A stretch of DNA of 6,618 nt from Trueperaceae bacterium (GTDB lineage Bacteria; Deinococcota; Deinococci; Deinococcales; Trueperaceae). The notes under the pieces were generated by a model, which searched no databases, was not told the DNA's origin, and worked only from the letters and a program-made list of their open reading frames with translations. The DNA is taken from contig JAGXHO010000049.1 in assembly GCA_024636105.1 (NCBI GenBank), positions 1-6,618 on the forward strand, in the 5' to 3' direction. A program made the position numbers and the translations under genes. Positions 1-5,573 of this stretch are shown one piece after another (within the stretch, counting starts at the first letter, position 1; every line of letters starts with the position of its first letter).

Positions 1-602
1 GCGTCACCTCGCGGGTCAAGGCCGCCGTGCTGCTCGCCCCGTGGGGCGGCGACCGGATCTGGACCGACGCGGCGCTCGCGCGGGTCAGCACGCCGCTGTT
101 CTTCGCCGCCGGCAGCCGCGACGACGTGGCACAGTACGCCGCGATCCGCCGCCTGTTCGACGCCACGGTCGCCGCCGATCGCTGGCTCCTGACCTTCGAG
201 CACGCGCGCCACAACGTCGGCAACAACCCGCCGCCGGAGGCGCTGGCCACCGCGGGCCACGACGCCTGGTGGCGCTACGCCGATCCCGTGTGGGACGTGC
301 GCCGCATCGTCGCCGTGCTCCAGCACCAGCTGACGGCGTTCCTGGGGGTGCAGCTGCGTGGCCTGCCGCTCACCTCCTACCTCGACGGCGCCGCGGCGGC
401 CCAACCGGGCGAAGGTTGGCCGGGCTACCCCGCCCGTACGACCGTCGGGCTGCGGCTCGAGCACCACACCGGCGAGCAACCGGCCGACCCGATCCCGAGC
501 GAGGACTACCAGAACCGCGACCTCACGGCCGCGACGCTCGGCGCTCTGCGGGGCCTGGGGCGCGCGCTGCGCACGCCGACGCGGACGCAGCCCCGGGTGT
601 AG
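1..602 (+). CDS. alpha/beta hydrolase, dienelactone hydrolase-like (3' part only)
   Basis: The reading frame is already open at the left edge (first full codon at 3), so the gene starts outside the window; the GTG at 27 is internal. The visible 199 residues are the C-terminal half of an alpha/beta hydrolase fold. The strand 'AVLLAPWGGD' is followed by 'PLFFAAGSRDDV' (residues 31-42 of the visible part), the usual site of the catalytic acid (Asp40 or Asp41), and 'FEHARHN' with the probable catalytic His70. The nucleophile Ser/Cys elbow would lie upstream and cannot be checked. The tail after residue 90 (WWRYADPVWD..., then SYLDG and GWPGY) resembles the C-terminal extension of predicted dienelactone hydrolases (COG4188-like). 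The substrate cannot be told. A hydrolase is well supported by the fold motifs; the subfamily is a guess. Its TAG stop lies 9 nt before the next gene and overlaps that gene's likely promoter. Confidence 0.75.
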   Translation, partial: VTSRVKAAVLLAPWGGDRIWTDAALARVSTPLFFAAGSRDDVAQYAAIRRLFDATVAADRWLLTFEHARHNVGNNPPPEALATAGHDAWWRYADPVWDVRRIVAVLQHQLTAFLGVQLRGLPLTSYLDGAAAAQPGEGWPGYPARTTVGLRLEHHTGEQPADPIPSEDYQNRDLTAATLGALRGLGRALRTPTRTQPRV

Positions 603-605
603 CAT
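600..605 (+). promoter_or_regulatory. possible leaderless -10 box (TAGCAT) for the acidic small protein
   Basis: TAGCAT fits the TANNNT -10 consensus and ends 6 nt before the ATG at 612, the spacing expected when transcription starts at the A of the start codon. No Shine-Dalgarno sequence is visible before this ATG, which agrees with a leaderless message. The first three bases are also the stop codon of the upstream hydrolase. No clear -35 element is seen; CGAC near 577-580 is a weak candidate. Confidence 0.4.
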
Positions 606-611
606 CGTTCC

Positions 612-941
612 ATGGCTACCTGGATGCTCACGGCGGATCAGCAACTCGTGAACCTCGACGCCGTCGAGTTCATCGACGTGCTCGACGTCTACCCCGACGA
701 CACCGACCCCGACGCGATCGACGAGGGCCGCGCCACCCCGGCGTACGCCGAGCTGGTCGCGCACCTCCCCTCCGGCGAGGAGCTCGTCCTGTACGACGAC
801 GAAGAGGCCGACGCGGTGCTGCACGCGCTCGAACTGCTCAAGGCGTTCGTCGCCTCCGGCCCCGCCATGGACGCCCTGCGCGCGGGTCAGATCCTGTCGG
901 TGCAGGACCTGATCGATCGGTCGTCGTCGCAGAAGAACTGA
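612..941 (+). CDS. small acidic protein of unknown function
   Basis: The product is 109 residues and I do not recognise a named family. It is strongly acidic (about 23 Asp/Glu against 5 Lys/Arg), so probably soluble and cytoplasmic; there is no signal peptide or membrane segment. The N-terminus (MATWMLTADQQLVNLDAVEFIDV cut to its core 'QLVNLDAVEFIDV', residues 11-23) is the kind of beta-strand pair seen in short single-domain proteins that open with 'W...D..LVNLD.V'. A second strand pair follows around 48-61 (LVAHLPSGEELVLYD). From 62 to about 82 comes a helix (EEADAVLHALELLKAFV), then a short C-terminal helix. The overall layout is several strands then helix, possibly a small PH-like fold, but that is inference. 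The ATG at 612 is preferred over Met5 because of the -10 box 6 nt upstream. It is followed by a hairpin at 973-993, so it is probably the last gene of its transcript. Confidence 0.7.
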   Translation: MATWMLTADQQLVNLDAVEFIDVLDVYPDDTDPDAIDEGRATPAYAELVAHLPSGEELVLYDDEEADAVLHALELLKAFVASGPAMDALRAGQILSVQDLIDRSSSQKN

Positions 942-972
942 CCCAAGTCACAGAGCTCGCTCCGGCGTCGAC

Positions 973-993
973 GCGCTCCCCCCGAGGGAGCGC
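973..993 (+). terminator. perfect 8-bp hairpin, probable terminator
   Basis: GCGCTCCC (973-980) pairs exactly with GGGAGCGC (986-993) around a 5-nt loop, CCCGA. It lies 31 nt after the stop codon of the small acidic protein. Only two T follow the stem, so it is not a textbook intrinsic terminator, but a stem of this strength in this position most likely ends or stabilises the upstream transcript. It lies only a few bases before the first recognisable residue of the aminopeptidase relic. Confidence 0.5.
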
Positions 994-1006
994 TTCGGCT
1001 CGAGGG

Positions 1007-1303
1007 CTGCACGTGACCTCGCCGGCGGGCACCGACCTGCGGCTCGGGCTCGAGGGCCGGCCCGCCTTCGCGCTTGCGGGCGGCACCGGCCCGGGGCGCT
1101 TCGGCGGCGCCCGCTCGGGCGAGGCCGCGATCGCACCGGCGCCCGGGAGCGTGCCCGTCGCGCTTGGCGACGACGTCAGCCTCGGCGGTTCGGTGCACGC
1201 GGCGATCCACCTCGACGGCATGGTGCTGCGGCCGACCGTGGTCGTCGATGCCGCGGTGCTCGTGGCCGACGGGGTCCTGAGGGTCTCCGAGGTGGCAGAC
1301 TGA
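1007..1303 (+). pseudogene. M29-type aminopeptidase relic, 5'-truncated and internally deleted
   Basis: The frame ending in TGA at 1301-1303 translates into two blocks typical of M29-family leucyl aminopeptidases and their relatives. Counting the Val at 1013 as 1, block one is 'VTSPAGTDLRLGLEGRPAF' (1-19), with 'GGTGPGRFG' (23-31) and 'GEAAIAPAPGS' (36-46). Block two is 'VALGDDVSLGGSVHAAIHLD' (49-68), then 'GMVLRPTVVVD'. In intact members of about 350-400 residues, block one lies in the middle and block two at the C-terminus, separated by very roughly 70-100 residues. Here they touch, at about 1147-1157. Everything N-terminal to block one is missing; upstream lie the hairpin and an unrelated gene. 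No in-frame stop or frameshift disturbs the remaining 96 codons, so decay is by deletion, or a short product from the GTG at 1013 is still made. It ends 5 nt before the next gene, which suggests a former operon. Family assignment is from remembered motifs. Confidence 0.65.
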
Positions 1304-1308
1304 GTACC

Positions 1309-2688
1309 ATGGACCCCACCGTCCTCCCCCACCTGCGCGAGCTCCTGCGCCCCGACCAGATCGACCTCTCCGAGAGCGCGCTCGACCTACACGCGCGCGG
1401 CGAGTCCACCGACGCGTTCCGCCGCCCCGACGTCGTCGTCTACCCCGAGTCCACCGAGGACGTCCGGCGGGTGCTCGAGCTCGCGCACGCCACCCGCACG
1501 CCCGTCACGCCGGTCGCGGTCAACTCGAGCCTCGAGGGCCAGACGGTGCCGGTCGAGGCGGGGATCTCGCTCGACATGACGCGGATGGACCGGATCCTCG
1601 AGGTCGCCGCCGAGGACTTCCTCGCCGTCGTGCAGCCCGGCGTCACGTACCCGCGGCTCAACGAGCACCTGCGGCCCACGGGCCTCTTCTTCCCCGTCGA
1701 CCCGGGCGCCGAGGCGAGCTTGGGCGGCATGGCCTCGACCAACGCGTCGGGCACCATGGCGGTGCGCTACGGCGTGATGCGCGACCTGGTGCTGGGGCTC
1801 GAGGTCGTCACCGCCGACGGCCGGGTGGTGCGGACCGGCGGGCGGGCGCCCAAGTCCTCCTCGGGCTACGCGCTCACCCAGCTGCTGTGCGGGGCGGAGG
1901 GGACGCTGGGGGTCATCACCGAGCTGACCGTTCGGCTGGTGCCTCGTCCCGAGGCGACCATGGGTGCGCGCGCGACCTTCGCGGACGTCCACGGCTGCGT
2001 GGCGTACGTGACCGAGCTCATCCAGGCCGGCGTGCCGGTCGCCCGCTGCGAGCTGCTCGACGCCGCCGCGATCCGCGCCATTCGCGCCCATCTCGGGCTC
2101 GAGCTGGCCGAGGCGCCGACCGTGTTCCTGGAGTTCCACGGCGACGCCGACGCCGTCCGGCGCGCGGCCGACGTCGCGCTCGACTTGGCGCGCGACCACG
2201 GCGCGGCGGCGGCCGAGACCGCCACCGACCCGGAGGCGCTCGCGGCCTTGTGGAAGGCGCGCCACCAGGCGTACTACGCCTTCGTCGCGGCCCACCCCGG
2301 CATGCGCAACCTGATCACCGACCTGGCGGTGCCGGTGTCGCGGCTCGCCCAGGTGATCGACGCCTCGGTCGCCGCCATCGCCCGCCTGGGCGTCGCGGGC
2401 TACGTCATCGGCCACGTCGGCGACGGCAACTTCCATCTGACGCTGTTCTTCGCTCCCGACGACGCCGAGGCAGCGCTCCGCATCGACGCCGCCTACGCCG
2501 AACTGGTCCGCCTCGCGCTCGCGGCCGGCGGCACCATCACCGGCGAGCACGGCGTCGGGCTGCGCAAGCGCAAGTTCGTGCGCGACGAGCACGGCGACGC
2601 GGTCGACCTGATGTGGGCGATCAAGGACGCGCTCGACCCGACCGGAATCATGAACCCCGGGAAGAAGCTGCCGCCGCGGGGGACGTAG
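1309..2688 (+). CDS. FAD-linked oxidase, D-lactate dehydrogenase (cytochrome) type
   Basis: The product (459 residues, full length for the family) is a flavoprotein of the GlcD/LDHD group that oxidises a D-2-hydroxy acid, most likely D-lactate, to the keto acid and passes electrons to the respiratory chain or an electron carrier. The N-terminal PCMH-type FAD-binding domain spans about 40-212. It has the FAD loops 'PVAVNSSLEGQ' (68-78) and 'GGMASTNASG' (139-148), plus 'AEGTLGVITELTVRL' (196-210). The C-terminal FAD-oxidase domain (about 213-456) carries 'GHVGDGNFH' (368-376) and 'GEHGVGLRKR' (412-421). His369, His376 and Glu413 match the metal-binding residues of D-2-hydroxyacid dehydrogenases of this fold. 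It ends with 'DPTGIMNPGK', the usual family C-terminus. The SSLEGQ loop favours the LDHD branch over GlcD, but D-2-hydroxyglutarate or glycolate cannot be excluded. There is no signal peptide or iron-sulfur domain. The ATG at 1309 has a GAGGTGG stretch 13 nt upstream, slightly far for a ribosome site. Confidence 0.9.
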   Translation: MDPTVLPHLRELLRPDQIDLSESALDLHARGESTDAFRRPDVVVYPESTEDVRRVLELAHATRTPVTPVAVNSSLEGQTVPVEAGISLDMTRMDRILEVAAEDFLAVVQPGVTYPRLNEHLRPTGLFFPVDPGAEASLGGMASTNASGTMAVRYGVMRDLVLGLEVVTADGRVVRTGGRAPKSSSGYALTQLLCGAEGTLGVITELTVRLVPRPEATMGARATFADVHGCVAYVTELIQAGVPVARCELLDAAAIRAIRAHLGLELAEAPTVFLEFHGDADAVRRAADVALDLARDHGAAAAETATDPEALAALWKARHQAYYAFVAAHPGMRNLITDLAVPVSRLAQVIDASVAAIARLGVAGYVIGHVGDGNFHLTLFFAPDDAEAALRIDAAYAELVRLALAAGGTITGEHGVGLRKRKFVRDEHGDAVDLMWAIKDALDPTGIMNPGKKLPPRGT

Positions 2689-2733
2689 CGGGAGCGCGCC
2701 GCCCCGACTGATAGTGGACTGAGACGAATCCGC

Positions 2734-2739
2734 TAAGGT
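2734..2739 (+). promoter_or_regulatory. possible -10 box (TAAGGT) for the lipoprotein gene
   Basis: TAAGGT matches TANNNT and lies in the only moderately A/T-containing stretch of the 97-nt gap between the oxidase and lipoprotein genes. Transcription from here would give a leader of about 40 nt with a strong ribosome site. No convincing -35 hexamer is found at 16-18 nt; CTGATA at 2708-2713 is 20 nt away. Weak call. Confidence 0.3.
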
Positions 2740-2771
2740 CGCACCACGCCCGTTCGCACGCCCAGAACGGC

Positions 2772-2780
2772 GGAGGAGGA
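2772..2780 (+). promoter_or_regulatory. strong ribosome binding site deciding the GTG start at 2786
   Basis: GGAGGAGGA lies 5 nt before the GTG at 2786. It is the best Shine-Dalgarno match in the window and fixes the start, which is also followed directly by a proper lipoprotein signal peptide. Confidence 0.8.
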
Positions 2781-2785
2781 CTGCC

Positions 2786-5374
2786 GTGCCCACCCGCATC
2801 CGACGGACCCACATCCCGCGCCTCGTCCTCGCCCTCGCGCTCGTCGCCCTGCTGGCGGCGTGCGGTGGTGCCGGACCCGGCGGCGGCCCGCCCCCGCCGG
2901 ACCCAGACGACGACCCCGTCGCGGCGACGCTGGACGCGCTCGGCGTCGACACGAGCGACTCGCCGCGCCTCGCGCCCGACGGCAGCGAACTCGGCGAGGA
3001 CGACGCCCCGCTCGGGCCCTCGGCTTCCCTCGGCGAGCCCGAGGCGTTCACCGACCAGAGCGCCGCCCACCCGCACATGGAGCTCGTCCTCGCGAATCCC
3101 GCCATCGCGGGCGTCGACGTGCCCGACCCCTCGTTCGACGTGCGCAAGATCGTGAACGCCGCCGTCACGCCGATGGGCGCCGTCGAGTACGGCTCCGAGA
3201 CGATCCTGGCCGACCTCACCAGCGAAAACGACTGGGTCCTGCCGGGCCCGTACACGAACCAGTTCCAGACGCTGCGCGCCGTAGCTGCCGGCGACCTCGA
3301 CGGCGACGGCTTCGACGAGATCGCCGCGATCTTCGTCGACGCCGGCGACGGCGTCCTCAAGCTGCGGACCTTCGAGGACGCCGACGCCGGCTTCACGGCG
3401 CGGACCTCCTCGCTGGCGGCCGGCGCGGACGTGCGCGGCGTCGCGCTGATCGCGTACGACGCGAACGGCGACGGCAGCGACGGCCTGGTCGCAGCGATCG
3501 CGTACGACGACCGCCTCGATCTCGCGGTCCTCACGGGCAGCGTCGCCACCTCCTTCGCCATCGACGCGGGCGCGACGACGACGCTCGAACCACAGATCGA
3601 GGGGTCGACCCTCTACGTCCGGATGTCCGCAGGGCAGCTCGACTACGACCAGGGCTTCGAACTCGGCGTGGTCCTCAACGAGACGACCGGCGCCAGCAGC
3701 AGTACCACGGGCCTCGCGACGTACTACCTGTTCGACGACGCCAACACGGACCGGGTGCTGCTGCGCTCGGGTTCGGTGCAGGCCAACGTCGGCGGGATCG
3801 TCGCGGCCGCCGCGGCCGACATCAAGTTGGCCGACGTCGACGGCGACGGGCTCGACGAGGTGATCTTCGCGGGCGCCACGAACATGGCGTGGCACTGCGA
3901 CGACGACTTCGCGGCGCTGCTGATCGCGCTGGACGACGAGGTCGGAAGCTTCACGCAGCTGGGCGCGACGGTCGAAGGGATCCCGTACCAGAACTGTCCG
4001 GCCTTCAACGCCTGGACCCGGTTCTTCGTGTTCTTGACGACGCCCGACCTCGATGGCGACGGCGTCCACGAGATCGTGGCGAACCAGCTCGTGTTCGACA
4101 ACTTCGCGAACGCCGCGCCGTTCACGCGACTCGACGGCGTGGCGTTGCCGGCCGACCTCTTTCTGGACGACGCCCCCGACCCCGGCCAGTACATGAGCGT
4201 AGCGACCATGGAGATGATCGCCGCCGACGTGACCGGCGACGGCCGCGAGAACGTGATGCTCTACCACCAGAACCGCAACACCATCCCCGTCTGGGGGATC
4301 TCGGCCGTCTCGACCATCGGCGCGAACGCCAACGGTTGGGCGCAGCTCAGCGAGGTCTCCGTCCAGGGCACGTCGAACCCGTCGGGGATCGCGCGACCCA
4401 TCGTCGTTGCGGCCAACGTCGACGCCGACGGGCCGGTCCTGAAGTACGGCCAGGGGAGCCACGAGCTCGTGTTCACCGAGCCGCTGATCATCGCGGCGAT
4501 GGCGGCCCCGCCGTGCCAGTCGGGCATCGAGCAGAACCTCGGTGCCTGCGTCACCCGCTTCGGCCAGGGCACCAGCTCGACGGTCGACGCTTCGCTGACC
4601 GTGACCGTCAAGGCCAGCGTGACGGTCGGCGTCGACGCGACCGTCAACGTGCCCTTCGTCGGCGACGTGGGCACGGAGCTGCGCAAGTCCGTGACCGCGA
4701 CCGCGAGCGCCTGGGCCGGCGCGGCCTACACGGTCGAGAAGACCATCACCTACACGTCGGGATCGCTCGAGGACGCGGTCGTCTTCACCTCGATCCCGTA
4801 CGACGTCTACCGCTACGAGATCGTCTCACACCCCGACCCGTTGCTCGTCGGCAAGCTGGTGGTCGTGCGCGTGCCGCGCGAGCCCGTGACGATGATCGCC
4901 GAGCGCGGCTTCTTCAACGCCGCCCTGCCGAGCGGCGCGACGCCGATCGGCGCGAACGTCTTCGACCACACCCCCGGCGACGTGAGCAGCTACCCATCGA
5001 CGAGCCGCAAGAACTCGCTCCGCTCGCAGTACGGCGGCCTCGAGTTCGGCCCTTCGAGCGTCGGCCAGGGGACCGGCGACACCGAGCTCGAGATCGCGGT
5101 CTCGACAGAGGTCAGCGCGGGCGGCTCCTTGGGCATCGAGTACGAGAAGACGGTCGAGGCGACGGCCGGGGTGGCGATGGTCGGCTTCAGCGTCGGCTAC
5201 GGCGCCGAGGCCGCGCTGTCGATCACCAGCGGCTCCCAGACCACCTACACCGGCAACGTCGGCAGCATCTCGAGCGCCGACTTCGCGGCCAACGCCTACC
5301 AGTGGGGGATCTTCACCTACGTGCAGAACGCAGGCGGCCAGGAGTTCGAGGTCATCAACTACTGGGTGCAGTAG
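2786..5374 (+). CDS. large exported lipoprotein with FG-GAP/VCBS repeats and a novel-looking beta-rich C-terminal module
   Basis: The 862-residue product starts with a lipoprotein signal peptide: basic start, hydrophobic core 11-22, and lipobox LAAC with Cys26 as the lipidated residue. A Gly/Pro/Asp-rich linker follows (27-45). Residues about 160-565 hold calcium-binding motifs of the FG-GAP/VCBS (integrin-like beta-propeller) type: DLDGDGFDE (170-178), DANGDGSDG (225-233), DVDGDGLDE (350-358), DLDGDGVHE (421-429), DVTGDGREN (481-489), and a weaker NVDADG (544-549). From about 570 the protein changes character. 'AAMAAPPCQSG' with Cys577 and Cys588 (possible disulfide) leads into two long Ser/Thr/Val/Gly-rich, alternating beta stretches (about 598-660 and 766-825), with a mixed segment between and 'EFEVINYWV' at the end. 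I see no catalytic motif. It is probably a cell-surface binding protein; the C-terminal part is discussed as a finding. It has its own ribosome site and is followed by a hairpin terminator, so it is likely transcribed alone. Confidence 0.85.
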   Translation: MPTRIRRTHIPRLVLALALVALLAACGGAGPGGGPPPPDPDDDPVAATLDALGVDTSDSPRLAPDGSELGEDDAPLGPSASLGEPEAFTDQSAAHPHMELVLANPAIAGVDVPDPSFDVRKIVNAAVTPMGAVEYGSETILADLTSENDWVLPGPYTNQFQTLRAVAAGDLDGDGFDEIAAIFVDAGDGVLKLRTFEDADAGFTARTSSLAAGADVRGVALIAYDANGDGSDGLVAAIAYDDRLDLAVLTGSVATSFAIDAGATTTLEPQIEGSTLYVRMSAGQLDYDQGFELGVVLNETTGASSSTTGLATYYLFDDANTDRVLLRSGSVQANVGGIVAAAAADIKLADVDGDGLDEVIFAGATNMAWHCDDDFAALLIALDDEVGSFTQLGATVEGIPYQNCPAFNAWTRFFVFLTTPDLDGDGVHEIVANQLVFDNFANAAPFTRLDGVALPADLFLDDAPDPGQYMSVATMEMIAADVTGDGRENVMLYHQNRNTIPVWGISAVSTIGANANGWAQLSEVSVQGTSNPSGIARPIVVAANVDADGPVLKYGQGSHELVFTEPLIIAAMAAPPCQSGIEQNLGACVTRFGQGTSSTVDASLTVTVKASVTVGVDATVNVPFVGDVGTELRKSVTATASAWAGAAYTVEKTITYTSGSLEDAVVFTSIPYDVYRYEIVSHPDPLLVGKLVVVRVPREPVTMIAERGFFNAALPSGATPIGANVFDHTPGDVSSYPSTSRKNSLRSQYGGLEFGPSSVGQGTGDTELEIAVSTEVSAGGSLGIEYEKTVEATAGVAMVGFSVGYGAEAALSITSGSQTTYTGNVGSISSADFAANAYQWGIFTYVQNAGGQEFEVINYWVQ

Positions 5375-5392
5375 CGACCCGAACGGCAGCGC

Positions 5393-5426
5393 CGCGCGGT
5401 CGGGGGAATCGCCCTCCGACCGCGCG
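5393..5426 (+). terminator. GC-rich hairpin terminator after the lipoprotein gene
   Basis: CGCGCGGTCGG (5393-5403) pairs perfectly with CCGACCGCGCG (5416-5426). With one G-T wobble the stem extends inward to 14 pairs (to 5406 and 5413), leaving a 6-nt loop, AATCGC. It begins 18 nt after the stop codon. There is no T-run, but its position and strength make it the likely 3' end of the lipoprotein transcript. Its sequence is unrelated to the TTCGGC palindromes that follow. Confidence 0.65.
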
Positions 5427-5469
5427 TGCTCGTCCACGACCTTCAGCCGACCCGCAGTTCGGATGCCGT

Positions 5470-5497
5470 GCGCCGAAACGCGGGGTCGTTTCGGCGC
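5470..5497. repeat. hairpin 1 of the array (11-bp stem)
   Basis: GCGCCGAAACG (5470-5480) and CGTTTCGGCGC (5487-5497) are perfectly complementary around a 6-nt loop, CGGGGT. Here the GCCGAA arm comes first and the TTCGGC arm second, the opposite order to the other two hairpins. Confidence 0.8.
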
Positions 5498-5511
5498 CCT
5501 CTCGCCGACCC

Positions 5512-5539
5512 GCAGTTCGGCGCCTTCCAGCCGAACTGC
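5512..5539. repeat. hairpin 2 of the array (10-bp stem)
   Basis: GCAGTTCGGC (5512-5521) and GCCGAACTGC (5530-5539) pair perfectly around the 8-nt loop GCCTTCCA. It has the same arm order and a near-identical loop to the hairpin at 5542-5573, but two inner stem pairs differ in a compensated way. Confidence 0.8.
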
Positions 5540-5541
5540 AA

Positions 5542-5573
5542 GGTCGTTTCGGCGCCCTTCAGCCGAAACGACC
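5542..5573 (-). terminator. 12-bp hairpin enclosing the pstB stop codon, possible pst terminator
   Basis: GGTCGTTTCGGC (5542-5553) and GCCGAAACGACC (5562-5573) are perfect complements around the 8-nt loop GCCCTTCA. On the minus strand the first arm encodes the last four residues of PstB (Gly-Arg-Phe-Gly), and the loop contains the TGA stop (5559-5561). The stem could only fold in RNA after the ribosome leaves. Only two T follow on the minus strand, so termination or 3'-end protection is inferred from position, not from a classic terminator. Confidence 0.5.

Larger units (their letters stand above)
5446..5573. repeat. array of alternating inverted repeats (TTCGGC/GCCGAA), 58-bp period
   Basis: Two 58-bp units (5446-5503 and 5504-5561) share identical ends: a 17-bp start, GCCGACCCGCAGTTCGG (5446-5462 and 5504-5520), and the 17-bp GGTCGTTTCGGCGCCCT (5484-5500 and 5542-5558). 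The middles differ. Within and across units, GCCGA(A) cores (5446, 5472, 5504, 5530, 5562) alternate with TTCGG(C) cores (5458, 5490, 5516, 5548). Each core type is spaced 26 and 32 nt in alternation. Neighbouring cores form perfect hairpins at 5470-5497 (11-bp stem), 5512-5539 (10-bp stem) and 5542-5573 (12-bp stem). This resembles the REP/BIME class of mosaic palindromes. It fills the gap between two convergent genes and reaches into the pstB 3' end. Whether copies exist elsewhere in the genome cannot be seen here. Confidence 0.85.

Noticed and set aside
27..602. GTG at 27 as the true start of the hydrolase
   Set aside because: The frame is open to the window edge, and the residues before it continue the strand leading into 'AVLLAPWGG'; the catalytic nucleophile region would be missing.
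41..1006. The long frame upstream of the aminopeptidase relic in the same phase
   Set aside because: Before about 1007 the translation is Arg/Ala/Pro low complexity overlapping the hydrolase and acidic genes; only the tail resembles a protein family.
1387..3561. Long minus-strand open frame of 724 codons across the oxidase and lipoprotein genes
   Set aside because: It is a mirror of two well-supported plus-strand genes; its translation is Arg/Gly/Val-rich low complexity with no domain, as expected from extreme GC at third positions.
2648..4462. Minus-strand open frame of 604 codons inside the lipoprotein gene
   Set aside because: It is a shadow of the FG-GAP repeats, with repetitive Val/Arg/Asp content and no recognisable motif.
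5446..5573. CRISPR array
   Set aside because: There are only two period units, the repeats are 17 bp and alternate in orientation, and no unique spacers of uniform length lie between identical repeats.
5446..5573. Integron attC site or phage attachment site
   Set aside because: The stems are perfect without the unpaired bases of attC, no GTTRRRY-type core is present, and no integrase or tRNA gene is nearby.
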